DNA from: Mya arenaria
Lineage: Eukaryota > Mollusca > Bivalvia > Myida > Myidae
Reading direction: 5' to 3'
NCBI RefSeq assembly: GCF_026914265.1
Contig: NC_069124.1
Location: forward strand, 54,517,888-54,581,887
Length of the DNA: 64,000 nt
The notes below the pieces were generated by a model. The model was not told the origin of the DNA. It ran no database searches and saw nothing but the letters and a program-made list of their open reading frames with translations. The translations under genes and the position numbers were made by a program. Position 1 is the first letter of the stretch, and each line of letters begins with the position of its first letter. This document shows, piece by piece, positions 1 through 12,113 of this stretch.

Positions 1-2716
1 ATAATTGTTAAATATTGTGACCAGCGATCCCCACTTCAATATCAGTCGCGCAGCTTTTATTCTATTATGTTCAAATTGTAACAGGTAGAGTCGATCTTTC
101 CGATAAGAGCATTGGTTAGGAGTAATCTTTGCCTTTTGCTGATTCTAAAGATCAGATGTTTATTTAGCCAGCGTTTTATTATACCTCCATAGGATCTTAT
201 TTGGTTTTAGATTAGTTGAGACAGTGGGGAGAAACGGATAAGAAATATCGCTTTCTCCGCTGTTTTAATGTCATTTGAACAAGCCCTACCCGTGTTTACG
301 AGTTTCAGATATCACTTGGAGTATTCTCAAACGGTGTTTTACATTTCAAATATTGTGAACTGTGTAATAAAGACCTCTATTTGAAGATTTGGGATGCACC
401 CGATTAGAAACCACAGGATTGCTTTATACGTAGAATTAAGACAACCGGGAACATAGGTAACTCAATTACGTATCGAACACATTTATTCTGTTCTAAACTT
501 CCTTATGTACATTAGTTATGATTGCATAAGCAGTTTTAATTATCAAAACAGTTTTAATATATTTCACAGAGGCAGAGAGCGATTAAGATTTTTGCGGAGT
601 CTGTGAATATTAAGCAATTAATGTTACACTTTGAGTTTAAAGACATCTTATGAGGTCAAATAAAGATTGATCACTTCCAAATGTATCGTGTTTGATTTTC
701 CATTGTGCAAAAACCACAGTTATGGGGTTGAATGTTAATCAGATGTTTCGTGTGCAATATTCGTTACTTATTAATTTATGAATGTTCATTACTTCTTCTT
801 CGATTAAACATGGTATGTTGATCATTTCGCTCACGGTTTATGACGTTTTCGACGAAATCTAGCTGCTCATGACGAACTGCATATTTTCCCCATGATTCTG
901 TGGTGCACGGGCGCTCAGACGGTGCGGACGATTTATAATGAGGCGGTGATACACGAGTGTGATGCTGCTGCCAGCTCTGTTTCTTCTCATCTCGCGAGAT
1001 AAAGGGTCCTCTCGCCTGCACCGAGAGGCTGGGACCCGGCCGACCTGCAGCAGCAGTGAACGTGGGTTGTTGTGGCTTACCTGTGGTTGTCTGGCTTCTT
1101 CTATTGAACACTCGACAGTTTTTTGATGCTGTTTGTTATCCAAACATCTGTGATCACATTCCCGTGTGGTCTCAAGTGGTGCTTTTATTTAACGACTAAT
1201 GATGTCATCAACGTTACACTGTTTATTTTGATTAATCCTGAAGAGAGCACACACAACTCCTACATGATGCATCGGAGAAGTTCATGAATTGCTTAAGTGA
1301 TGCCTTTTGATAAAATACCTTCTGAAATATCCAGATTTAGTCTGGCAAAAGATTGGTTTTTAAATGAAATTGAATGTTGTTGGGGCATTGCTTTGAAATT
1401 TGCTTAGGAACTTTGCTTTGAACGTTGGAATATTTCATGTTTCAGTAGATACCGTTCGAGCTTCAACTTGGATGAAATGTTTCTCCAACCCTCTGCTTAT
1501 ACAAGTTTGGTTGTTTTATTATACGGAATTATATTGCCTTGAAAGATGACAAAGGCAATCGTTTTAATTGATCGGAAAAGTCAGCTGAATACCAGAATTG
1601 ATATCAGGCTTTCGCGTCGTCTAATAATTCCTGCACTCGCAGACTAGGTGTCCCGGGGGAGGTTGGGTTGAAAAGTAGAAACGGGGTTTGCCCATTTACT
1701 TGTCTGTTTGCTGCTGTCTGCTACATGTCCTATCGATGTCTATTAACTATGTATGATGATTTTTGTTTGAACAAGACAAGATACCAGATAACGATAAAGG
1801 TCGCGTGTGTATAACAGTATTCTTTCAATCTTTAGTTACTATAGTGGAGATATAAATGTAGACTCCGTTTATTTCTCTGGTTCTCGGTAATCGATATAAG
1901 GCAATAGTCGGGATCTGTATGTCGTGGTAGGGACCAATTAGATGTATCAGACAATAACCGATATCGTAATATTGATAGGAAGCATTCTTGTACGCGCGCA
2001 TCCTAGGTCTCCGTCACGAGTACAAAACAGAAAACGTGTCCAGGTGGAAGGTTTAAGTCCCACCAGTGTAACAGCCCCTTGGCCTATCAAGAAGGACACT
2101 TGTAATGGTTTTTACTCGGGAAAAGTTTTTACTCGGGAAAAGAGCATGGCTTATTAAATCGGTAAAATAACTGGTGTATAGTGAAGTAAACAAATCCCAT
2201 GGCGTTCGCCCGCGTTATAAAGCCTGGGTACCAGATTACAGTCGGCTACAGGTGGCTCTGCTAACTTATCTATCAGATATTTACAAAACTTCTGAAACTT
2301 CTGATTGTATGTTTTATGACCAATCTCAGCGAAGTTGTTGCGCGAAACATTTTCCAGATTTCAGTTTTGTCTATGATTAATTAAAAACTCTCAGATCTTC
2401 GCATACTTCTGGTGGAAACTCGGCAGTTTATGATACAATTTATTCTTGTTATGATAAGTTTAGATGCATTTACATTTCTGCTTATAATGTTCAGAAAGAT
2501 TATAGTTGAACGGCGCTTATGTTGTCTACATGTAAACGCCATTCATGTTTTTAAAGATAATGAGGCGTCTTTGATTCTGTCAGAAAACATTTTAATTTGC
2601 AATTTTTACATTTGATCTGCACATAGCGTATATATATGTAGTCATGTAACCGGTAATTACTAAGTGCGGATGGCTCTTTGAAGTTAAGCTTTCACATTTG
2701 CATTGTCTGCTTCCAG
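1..2716 (+). other. Intron preceding the last Mastermind exon
   Basis: This stretch ends at a pyrimidine-rich acceptor (cttccag, AG at 2715-2716) directly before the Mastermind coding exon, so I read it as intron, entered from an exon outside the window. It is AT-rich and has no recognisable + strand coding exon. Positions about 1985-2150 resemble the 3' part of a tRNA-type SINE (a CACCAGTGTAACAGCCCC-like stretch, then a short duplicated TTTTTACTCGGGAAAAG), but no A or B box could be assigned. A GC-richer island at about 860-1140 is described separately. Confidence 0.6.
859..1143 (-). other. GC-rich island with an open - strand frame, possible exon
   Basis: This patch is richer in GC and CpG than its surroundings and is open in two overlapping - strand frames. 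One frame reads through to a consensus donor (CACAG then GTAAGC on the - strand, near 1080). No family is recognised. The peptide is low in hydrophobics and rich in R, S, H and Q, so it could equally be an intronic enhancer or a small CpG island. No matching acceptor or second exon was found. Confidence 0.15.
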
Positions 2717-4897
2717 AAACAGATACGTAAAAAGTTTGGCAAGGTCGAGGCGCCGTCAGCTGAAGTTCAGCAGCAAATTCAGCACCACGCCGAAAACGTT
2801 TACCGCTTCGACGATGATGACGTCACTACTCCATCGAAGGCTACCCCAGCGTCTGTCTCTAATAAAACGTCGAACACCGACGGCGGTAACGCATCCATCG
2901 TCTCCGTGCATATAAACGTTCACCAAATAAATAACAGTGGGCCCCAGCAGGATCAGAAGATCTCAACTAACGTAACTGTCAATCAAACAATCCGGTCTCA
3001 AAGTGAAAAAGAGTCTGATCCAAGCGTTGAATGTAAGCAAGAGCCGTGTAACGAAGACGGTGGTATCAATAAAAGCACTGAAGATAATAACAATGACGAG
3101 GATATAGGGGATATTGATGATATACTGAACGCTTTCGGAAAAGACAAAGATCTCGATCTAATTGACGAATTAAAAAAGTTTGATGAAATTTATAACAAGC
3201 ATTTACAAGAATCAGAAGGTAGTGGTGAAAGTGGTCTAAGTACGTCCGAAAGTAGCAGTATGTTCGCTCCAAACATGTACATGGACTCGTCTCAAGGTCA
3301 GGTGCGCTCGCCGCCCTATCGCGGAACACCTGGGCAGACCGGAAACACCGCCATGTCCGAAGGCGGCATGGCCGCGGAGACGCTGAAGCAACTGGCGGCA
3401 CAGCATCAGCAGCACCAACCACGAGGTCAGAACAAGCAATACGGTGCTGTCAAGGCAGCCATTGACCCATTTAGTGACATGTCCGAAACCGGAAACTTTA
3501 ACAGTTCTAGAAACGGTTATCCTCAGGAATATTATAATGGTGCCGTACCCTCCTCATACCAGGGGCAGGTTAGTATTGCGTATCCGAACAAACAGTCTGT
3601 GGCTGGATATAACAATAATAAAATGACTCCCTACACTCCAACCACCCAGGCGGACGCAGGGCCTTCTTCGCTCCAACAGCTACAGAACCAGGTCGCGCAC
3701 TTCAACCACGGTCCCCAGATGGAGATCACTCAGACGCAGCATATGCAGCTCTCCGACGGCTCACACCGGATGCAGATGTCGCAGACCCAGCAAATACAGC
3801 TGCGGCAACCTGCCTTCCCTACAAATATCTCACTGACGCAGCAACAGGGCTTCTCGGCCTCGCCCGCCGCTATGGGACCAAGCACCACCCAGAGTCAGAG
3901 CTACATGGGCGATCAGATGTCCATGCAGGCACAAATGATGCAGAATAAAATGCATCCTGACCAAAGACACATGCCGCCTCAGTATATAAATCGGCCGCCA
4001 CCGGAGTACAAAATGCAACACGGTAACGGAATGGCCAGCGGCATGGGCGCTAATGGTATGGGACCAAACCCGCTAGAGACCATTCAAAACATGGTTAATC
4101 AAACAAATACTCATCCTAATCAAGCATACTCATCAGTGAAAAGTGAATCCAGTGATATGCAAAATGGCATGCGGACTGCTCAAATGTCAGCCATGCATCA
4201 GCAACAAATGGGTTTAACAATGTCTCAGGCACAAATGAACTATTCCAATCAGTCCATGCAGCGACAGGCGTCATTTCCAGGCGCCTTGGCGCATCAAATG
4301 GCCGGTCGACCTCAACGTCCGAACACCCCGACTTACACCAGTGCAATCATGCGTAACCAAAGACCTCCGAATGTGAATATTGGCCCAGACGGACTTAATA
4401 TTTCTCAGCCCCGCCACCCTCAGGAGTGGGCGCCCCGGGGCATGAATCCCATGGCCGCTCAGGCCGTACGACCTGGCGTCCCTTCGACGTCGGCAAACAT
4501 GATGCACTACCGGTCGTACTCGACCGACGGTGGTGCTGCTCAAATGCAAATGCAGCACGCGGGCGTCCGCTCTATGCACATGGACACAATGCAATCGCAG
4601 CAAGCCGCCATGATGCAAAACAACGCGCATGCGCAACAGATGATGATGCAACAACAGCGGATGCAGATGACGCAACAGATGAGTTCCGGTTCCCGACAGA
4701 CCCCACCATACAGTATGCCCCAACAGGGCCCGGGGCCTCAATACCCTCAAACCAGCTCATCACAGGACGACATTCTCAACCTCCTTGACTCCGCTCCCAA
4801 TCAGAGCACTGACTTCTTCGATGTTCAAACGTCGGGTGGAAACAGTGAGGCCAACTGGTACGACATTGAAGATATACTGGGCACGGCAGTGAAATAA
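2717..4897 (+). CDS. mam: Mastermind-like Notch transcriptional coactivator, last exon (partial gene)
   Basis: This exon encodes the C-terminal 726 residues of a Mastermind protein. Family members bridge the Notch intracellular domain and CSL on DNA and recruit p300-type acetyltransferases. The exon starts in phase 0 at KQIRKKFG, right after a clear acceptor; an in-frame ATG at 2678 lies in the intron and is not the start. It is a low-complexity Q/M/N/S/P-rich protein with features matching animal Mastermind: an acidic segment near residues 131-160 (DDILNAFG then DLIDELKKF); the hallmark AETLKQLAAQHQQ near 219, parallel to AEQLKQMAAQQQQ of human MAML1; a THFN-like AHFN near 330; and an acidic C-terminus with DDILNLLDSA and then NWYDIEDILG, parallel to the human LVDSII...WMQELDELFG end. 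The N-terminal Notch/CSL-binding helix must lie in an upstream exon outside the window. Family assignment rests on these motifs, since the rest is too simple in composition to align. Confidence 0.8.
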   Translation, partial: KQIRKKFGKVEAPSAEVQQQIQHHAENVYRFDDDDVTTPSKATPASVSNKTSNTDGGNASIVSVHINVHQINNSGPQQDQKISTNVTVNQTIRSQSEKESDPSVECKQEPCNEDGGINKSTEDNNNDEDIGDIDDILNAFGKDKDLDLIDELKKFDEIYNKHLQESEGSGESGLSTSESSSMFAPNMYMDSSQGQVRSPPYRGTPGQTGNTAMSEGGMAAETLKQLAAQHQQHQPRGQNKQYGAVKAAIDPFSDMSETGNFNSSRNGYPQEYYNGAVPSSYQGQVSIAYPNKQSVAGYNNNKMTPYTPTTQADAGPSSLQQLQNQVAHFNHGPQMEITQTQHMQLSDGSHRMQMSQTQQIQLRQPAFPTNISLTQQQGFSASPAAMGPSTTQSQSYMGDQMSMQAQMMQNKMHPDQRHMPPQYINRPPPEYKMQHGNGMASGMGANGMGPNPLETIQNMVNQTNTHPNQAYSSVKSESSDMQNGMRTAQMSAMHQQQMGLTMSQAQMNYSNQSMQRQASFPGALAHQMAGRPQRPNTPTYTSAIMRNQRPPNVNIGPDGLNISQPRHPQEWAPRGMNPMAAQAVRPGVPSTSANMMHYRSYSTDGGAAQMQMQHAGVRSMHMDTMQSQQAAMMQNNAHAQQMMMQQQRMQMTQQMSSGSRQTPPYSMPQQGPGPQYPQTSSSQDDILNLLDSAPNQSTDFFDVQTSGGNSEANWYDIEDILGTAVK

Positions 4898-6550
4898 AGC
4901 ACGCCCGAGTGTTCACTATGATGGTTCATGTGGTTTAAACTTATATCCGAGTCTGTGATATAAGACTGTAAGGCCCACAGAAGGGCTTGCTCTGTGCTAC
5001 ACAAGTGTGCTACTGCGAACTATTCCGCGGTCACTCTTCTGGAGAACGGGAGACGGTACTTGCCTGTTGAGGCGTGGTCGAGTCGTCGAGGAATGGTGTG
5101 ACAGTGTCTGATGTATCACATCGTTGGTGATATGGTAGCTGCTGTAGATACTCACCTTATTTTTGTTTAGAAAGTGCTGTTTTCGCTGTCTGTGCTTAGT
5201 GGACACATTTTAATAGATAGAATAACCGCAAGCCATTGTTTGAAATTAATTTGAATAAGTTCATTTATGCGTACAAGTTTTTGTGCAAGGTTCCAATTAT
5301 GTACATAGACTTAACAGCAATCAGAATGTATCGAAGCATTCAAAACAAGGAATCAAATCAAAGTTTAACTTGTGATATCTTTTTCTCGAATGTACAAACG
5401 AACATAAAGAGTTTTGTGTTGATCAAATAACAGTTCCAAAAACACATAAAAGGATAGTTGTTTTGTTTCAGTATAAGATTACAATATCATTTCACCAAGT
5501 GCGCATCAAAAGCTAAAGCCACGATTGAATTTACTTTTTGGAGTTCGCGAAATGAAATTTAACACGATATTGCACGCAATGAACATCTCTTATTTCTATA
5601 ATATGCCTTAAAAGGATTTTAAATGGTAAGTTAACTGTATTCTTTCTTAAAGCGCACCAAGTTGCATGACAACGTGACGTCATAACAGACGTTGTTGAAT
5701 TGTTTCCCAGCCCTTTGCGCGCTTCATTTGATTTGGGCGTTAGAGCGGGCTAAAATTAAAAAACGGTGAACAGTATCAAATCCATATTTTCATTTTGAAC
5801 CAGTAAAATATCATTTATATTTCACTGATAAATTACTATACAAATACTTAAGATGAAATATTACACATGTGTTCTTTTTCAAAACTTTTGAAATCAAATA
5901 TGAAACAGCTATGAATAAACCAAATACTTGCTGTGAACTTTTTGGCATACTTGTTAAATGCAATGTATGAGATATATTTTTTTGACCTTAGTAATAAAGA
6001 GCCAACAATATTTTTCAGTAGCTTTAGGCATTTTTGTCTGTACATAGAGGGTTCTTTATATGGAAATATTACCTTTGTATCTTCAAAACATGTGCTGCAT
6101 TGTATATGAGTTTCCTAATTTCTCTAAGATGTCTACCTCTGATTAATATATTAGTTTAAACTTCTTCAGAACAGGTGCAAACATTTCATCCATCATTTCA
6201 TTGCTTCTGTATGATTTTTAGACCATTCTTTTGCACTCTTTTAAGCCTTTTTTAGGAAGCTAAACGAGTTTTGTAATTTGCAATGAATAATTTCACTTAG
6301 TTTTAGCAGTTTATTATATTTTTAAAGAAAAATGATAAAATAGTTGTCTCACTGTTTTATACCGTTCTTTATTAATTGTTTTAAATGACATGTTTTGTTG
6401 ATTTATAAGCATTATTGATGTAAAATTATTTATTTTACAAATCATTTGTTTAATGCGTTCGTGTACACTTTGTTAAAATTGATATATTGTAATGAAATCT
6501 CCAAAATTGTTATTTAAAATGTAGAAAATAAAATGAATCAAAATTGTTCC
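4898..6550 (+). other. Mastermind 3' untranslated region with polyadenylation signal
   Basis: After the stop codon the sequence becomes strongly AT-rich and has no long frame. A canonical AATAAA lies at 6527-6532 and is the best candidate for the 3' end, giving a UTR of about 1.65 kb. A long T/A-rich UTR is usual for Mastermind genes. Alternative upstream sites cannot be excluded. Confidence 0.55.
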
Positions 6551-6659
6551 CTCTTCAGTATTTGGCTGTGTTTTAAAGGGGGCATGGTCATGTTTAAGAG
6601 GGCCAGCCATCGATATGAAATGTGAACTAAATGCCTGCTACGATAAAATGCTAAAATTA

Positions 6660-6818
6660 CAGGGCTTCCTTTAAGAATTTGAAACTGAAAGTATGAAAGT
6701 TGGAAGTTTTTCTAAAAAAATCATAGAAGTTTTTGTACTTCTCAGTAATCAATTTTGGAAGTTTTAACCCATTTCTATGGAGTAATATACTTCCAAACTT
6801 CCTTTAACGGAAGCCCTG
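6660..6818. mobile_element. hAT-like MITE (159 bp)
   Basis: Inverted ends CAGGGCTTCCTTTAA and TTAACGGAAGCCCTG bound an AT-rich core with repeated ACTTCCAA/GGAAGTTT words and no coding capacity. The CAGGG terminus is typical of hAT transposons. The flanks (AAAATTA, AAATTTG) are only loosely alike, so any 8-bp target duplication has decayed. It sits just beyond the Mastermind poly(A) site. Confidence 0.55.
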
Positions 6819-8397
6819 AAATTTGACCTCTACACAGAATCATCATTTTCAAATGTGACAGAAAATCCTCTCTTTTTGCCGAAAAAGCTTTAGTTACGCT
6901 TTCGAAACTTGAGTTGTTGTAGACTTTGAAATTCAAAATTCTGCTCAAATGAGTTACAGTTAGTTACTGTGTAGGGCTTGTTAGTAAAAACATGTAATGT
7001 AACTAATTTACAACATAGTTGAAAAAAAGTTGCCAACAGAGTGCCTTTAAAGTTGCACCCGGCCAGATGGGTAATCCTTCATTTTTCAGTTCAGAATTGT
7101 AAGCACGCCAATATACATTGCTTTGATAAAACTGCCAGAGACATTTTCAAATTCAGTTCATTCGATTGTTTTATCATTGAATTCGTGTTTCGTAAAGCAT
7201 TCTTTATTTCTTTTCTCTTTGGAATGATAAAAATGATAAAAAATTATATATTTTTTATTTTTATCTTACAGAACACGTGGATGACTTGATCGTCCCCCTA
7301 TAGAGTATAAGGCTGATTGCTATGTACACTCAAACTTTTAAAAGCGATCCTCTTTCAAAGAGTGTATTATTACTTTATGACAAGACACTAAATTTTCTCA
7401 GGGTGTTTTTGTGTTCTAAACATAAACGGTGTCGCTTTCATTGTCCTTCCGTCTTGTGCATTTAACCATATTCGTAGGTTTTTAAGTTACAAACGCCTCC
7501 AAATCTAGAAGTATACATCGCGAATATTATTTAGGAAATAGGAGATCTCGTGACAGTAAATAATATACAGTTTTCTGTCTTATTTGCTTAAAGTTTATTT
7601 ACTATTTATTTAAGACCACGGCCGGTTCGTATTTGTTATTAAATACTGCTAACAATGTCCGCGAAGTTAACATTATGAACAAGATATTTTACTGCTCAAT
7701 AGTCTATTAAATATTTGAGAACGCCTATGGCGATCCTTATTGTGATTTATACACTTAAAATAAAATCGCTTTCATAACAATGGCTATAAGCCATGTTTGC
7801 TTGACATTTGAAAACATTGTCATAATAAAGTCAAGCATCTAGGTTGGTTTTAATTGCGTGATAGGCACTGATAATAAAATAGTTAAAGTTTGTATTCCAC
7901 GAAATCGGAACAATGTTAGATCTTTATCGGATACGCGGTCATTAAATTAGTTTTATATGATAAGATATTAGTTCGAGTGGGTATAGTTTGAAACAGTTTT
8001 GAAGTACAATCACACACAGTTGTATATTCGTTATCCAATCTGTTCCACAGAGATGCAATCGTGTCATAACCTATTTATTAACTTTGGCCTGAAAGTTTTC
8101 AACTTGTACGCGTGTGGATATGAGTTTTGCGAGGCTTTAAACTATCTTTATAACTTAAGATAGCGATCTGTATCCAGATTGGGCATACAGCTACTAAACT
8201 TGATCCAGGTCGCTGAGTCCGGATTGCGAACACAGTAATTTACGCATCCGCTTACAATCATTTTGAGTCATTGTAAAGCTATTCTCCTCATTTGTAAAAC
8301 TTGTGACTATACCCATACTCAGCTCGCCATAAAACGGCACATTTGATTAAAGAATTGAATCGGAATGATTGAAATGTGCTCTGACTAAGTTTTACCA
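6819..8397. other. AT-rich intergenic sequence, nothing recognised
   Basis: There is no coding exon, RNA gene or tandem repeat that I can support. An 82-residue + frame near 7041-7289 is hydrophobic and AT-driven and has no family signature. Confidence 0.5.
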
Positions 8398-8722
8398 TGA
8401 CTAAACCCACTTGCGGCTTTAGACAGGGATGCACCCGGCGCTCCCCACCCCTTCTAAAACTGTTCAAGTTTACTTTCAGTCACTAAACCCACTTGCGGAT
8501 TCAGACGCGTGTGCAGCCGGCGCCCCACCCCCTTATAAAATTGTTCAAGTTTACTTACCGTGACTTAAATCCACTTGCTGATTTAGACGGGGGTGCAGCC
8601 GGCGCCCCACCCCCTTATAAAATTGTTCAAGTTTAATTACCGTGACTTAAATCCACTTGCTGATTAAGACGCGTGTGCAGCCGGCGCCCCCACCCCTTCT
8701 AAAATTGTTCAAGTTTTACTTT
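8398..8722. repeat. Tandem repeat, about 81-bp unit, four copies
   Basis: Each unit has the order CCACTTGC, then TTAGAC, then a GC-rich CAGCCGGCGCCCCACCCC block, then AAAATTGTTCAAGTTTA. The words recur near 8405, 8486, 8567 and 8649. Copies differ at roughly one base in eight. A related stand-alone copy is near 15185-15255. Confidence 0.8.
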
Positions 8723-9205
8723 TTATAACAAAATCCAAGGAACCAGTATGAACATAATGCACTGGGGTGCATTACTTCAGACTAAAATGCCGAAATCTTC
8801 CCCTGGGAACGACCTCAAGCCTCAATTAATCATAAAACCAAGTATTGTTTCTGTTATTTGAGAAGGGGTGTGCTTAATAAGCTGCGCCCTTCTAACGCCG
8901 AATCCTGAAGCCGCCCCCGAAATTACTTTGATGCAGTGATTTAAAGGTTAAGACATTAAAACAGCTAATGTATACGACAATACACGCATATGAGAAACAC
9001 TTTGTACACAATTTAAAACAAACAATTTATTAGCGTGTTATAATATGTACATAACATTTGAACTTTTAGTGGAACTTAGTTTAAAGATGATCTTGTGATT
9101 GAAATTATTTGTAACGTTATCGGGAGCAGTGATGTTCAAATGTGTTTTGTTCCAGTGATTGGGTCTCTACCATGCTTTTATTCGACTATAGGTTGTATAT
9201 GTAAT

Positions 9206-12113
9206 GAGGTTAGGGCTCGAACATCGTTTCACAGACTAAAGCGGTTAGGACTCGAACATCGTTTCACAGACCAAAGCGGTTAGGACTCGAACATCGTTTC
9301 ACAGACTAAAGCGGTTAGGACTCGAACATCGTTACACAGACTAAAGAGGTTAGGACTCGAACATCGTTTCACAGATTAAAGAGGTTAGGACTCGAACATC
9401 GTTTCACAGACTTAAGCGGTTGGGACTCGAACATCGTTTCACAGACTAAAGCGGTTAGGACTCGAACATCGTTTCACAGACTAAAGCGGTTAGGGCTCGA
9501 ACATCGTTTCACAGACTAAAGAGCTTAGGGCTCGAACATCGTTTCACAGACTAAAGAGGTTAGGGCTCGAACATCGTTTCACAGACTAAAGCGGTTAGGG
9601 CTCGAACATCGTTTCACAGACAAAAGAGGTAAGGGCTCGAACATTTTTTCCCCAGACTAAAGAGGTTGGGGCTCGACCATCGTTTCATCAGACTTAAAAG
9701 ATTAGGGCTCGAACATCGTTTCATCAGACTAAAAAAGTTAGGGCTCGAGATACATTTCACAGTCTAAAGAGGTTAGGGCTCGAGCATCATTTCCACAGAC
9801 TAAAGAGGTTAGGGCTCGAACATCATTTCCCCAGACTGAAGAGGTTAGGGCTCGAACAGCATTTCCCCAGACTAAAGAGGTTAGGGCTCGAACAGCATTT
9901 CACAGACTAAAGAGGTTAGGGCTCGAGCATCATTTCCACAGACTAAAGAGGTTAGGGCTCGAGCATCATTTCCACAGACTAAAGAGGTTAGGGTTCGAAC
10001 ATCATTTCCACAGACTAAAGAGGTTAGGGCTCGAACAGCATTTCACAGACTAAAGAGTTTAGGGCTCGAGCATCATTTCCACAGACTAAAGAGTTTAGGG
10101 TTCGAACATCATTTCCACAGACTAAAGTGGTTAGGGCTCGAACATCATTTCACAGACTAAAGAGGTTAGGGCTCGAACATCGTTTCACAGACTAAAGAGG
10201 TTAGGGCTCGAGCATCATTTCCACAGACTAAAGAGGTTAGGGCTCGAACATCATTTCCACAGACTAAAGAGGTTAGGGCTCGAACATCGTTTCACAGACT
10301 AAAGCGGTTAGGACTCGAACATCGTTTCACAGACTAAAGCGGTTAGGACTCGAACATCGTTTCACAGACTAAAGCGGTTAGGACTCGAACATCGTTTCAC
10401 AGACTAAAGCGGTTAGGGCTCGAACATCGTTTCACAGACAAAAGAGGTAAGGGCTCGAACATTTTTTCCCCAGACTAAAGAGGTTGGGGCTCGACCATCG
10501 TTTCATCAGACTTAAAAGATTAGGGCTCGAACATCGTTTCATCAGACTAAAAAAGTTAGGGCTCGAGATACATTTCACAGTCTAAAGAGGTTAGGGCTCG
10601 AGCATCATTTCCACAGACTAAAGAGGTAAGGGCTCGAACATCATTTCCCCAGACTAAAGAGGTTAGGGCTCGAACAGCATTTCCCCAGACTAAAGAGGTT
10701 AGGGCTCGAACAGCATTTCACAGACTAAAGAGGTTAGGGCTCGAGCATCATTTCCACAGACTAAAGAGGTTAGGGCTCGAGCATCATTTCCACAGACTAA
10801 AGAGGTTAGGGTTCGAACATCATTTCCACAGACTAAAGAGGTTAGGGCTCGAACAGCATTTCACAGACTAAAGAGTTTAGGGCTCGAGCATCATTTCCAC
10901 AGACTAAAGAGTTTAGGGTTCGAACATCATTTCCACAGACTAAAGAGGTTAGGGCTCGAACATCATTTCACAGACTAAAGAGGTTAGGGCTCGAACATCG
11001 TTTCACAGACTAAAGAGGTTAGGGCTCGAGCATCATTTCCACAGACTAAAGAGGTTAGGGCTCGAACATAATTTCCACAGACTAAAGAGGTTAGGGATCG
11101 AACATCGTTTCACAGACTAAAGCGGTTAGGACTCGAACATCGTTTCACAGACTAAAGCGGTTAGGACTCGAACATCGTTTCACAGACTAAAGCGGTTGGG
11201 ACTCGAACATCGTTTCACAGACAAAAGAGGTAAGGGCTCGAACATTTTTTCCCCAGACTAAAGAGGTTGGGGCTCGACCATCGTTTCATCAGACTTAAAA
11301 GATTAGGGCTCGAACATCGTTTCATCAGACTAAAAAAGTTAGGGCTCGAGATACATTTCACAGTCTAAAGAGGTTAGGGCTCGAGCATCATTTCCACAGA
11401 CTAAAGAGGTTAGGGCTCGAACATCATTTCCCCAGACTAAAGAGGTTAGGGCTCGAACAGCATTTCCCCAGACTAAAGAGGTTAGGGCTCGAACAGCATT
11501 TCACAGACTAAAGAGGTTAGGGCTCGAGCATCATTTCCACAGACTAAAGAGGTTAGGGCTCGAGCATCATTTCCACAGACTAGAGTGGTTAGGGTTCGAA
11601 CATCATTTCCACAGACTAAAGAGGTTAGGGCTCGAACAGCATTTCACAGACTAAAGAGTTTAGGGCTCGAGCATCATTTCCACAGACTAAAGAGTTTAGG
11701 GTTCGAACATCATTTCCACAGACTAAAGAGGTTAGGGCTCGAACATCGTTTCACAGACTAAAGAGGTTAGGGCTCGAGCATCATTTCCACAGACTAAAGA
11801 GGTTAGGGTTCGAACATCATTTCCACAGACTAAAGAGGTTAGGGCTCGAACAGCATTTCACAGACTAAAGAGTTTAGGGCTCGAGCATCATTTCCACAGA
11901 CTAAAGAGTTTAGGGTTCGAACATCATTTCCACAGACTAAAGAGGTTAGGGCTCGAACATCATTTCACAGACTAAAGAGGTTAGGGCTCGAACAGCATTT
12001 CACAGACTAAAGAGGTTAGGGCTCGAACAGCATTTCACAGACTAAAGAGGTTAGATCTCGAACAGCATTTCACAGATTAAAGAGATTAGGGCTCGAGCAT
12101 CATTTCCCCAGAT
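9206..12113. repeat. Large minisatellite, 35-bp unit, about 84 copies with higher-order structure
   Basis: The unit reads gaggttagggctcgaacat followed by cgtttcacagactaaa (35 bp; a 36-bp variant has tttccacag). A distinctive run of variant units (ttttttccccag, then ggttggggctcgaccatcg, then ctcgagatacatttcacag) recurs at 9621, 10439 and 11222. The array therefore also repeats in blocks of 818 and 783 bp, the two differing by exactly one unit. Every unit carries a single TTAGGG or near variant. No coding role is suggested. Confidence 0.95.

Noticed and set aside
2678-2716. In-frame ATG upstream of the Mastermind exon
   Set aside because: It precedes a strong acceptor, and its residues (MKLSFHICIVCFQ) do not fit Mastermind; it is intron sequence.
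3066-4788. Several 60-160-residue frames inside the Mastermind exon on other frames and the opposite strand
   Set aside because: Shadows of the Q/M-rich coding exon.
9206-12113. CRISPR-like array reading of the 35-bp repeat
   Set aside because: Units are contiguous with no unique spacers, and the genome is eukaryotic; it is a minisatellite.
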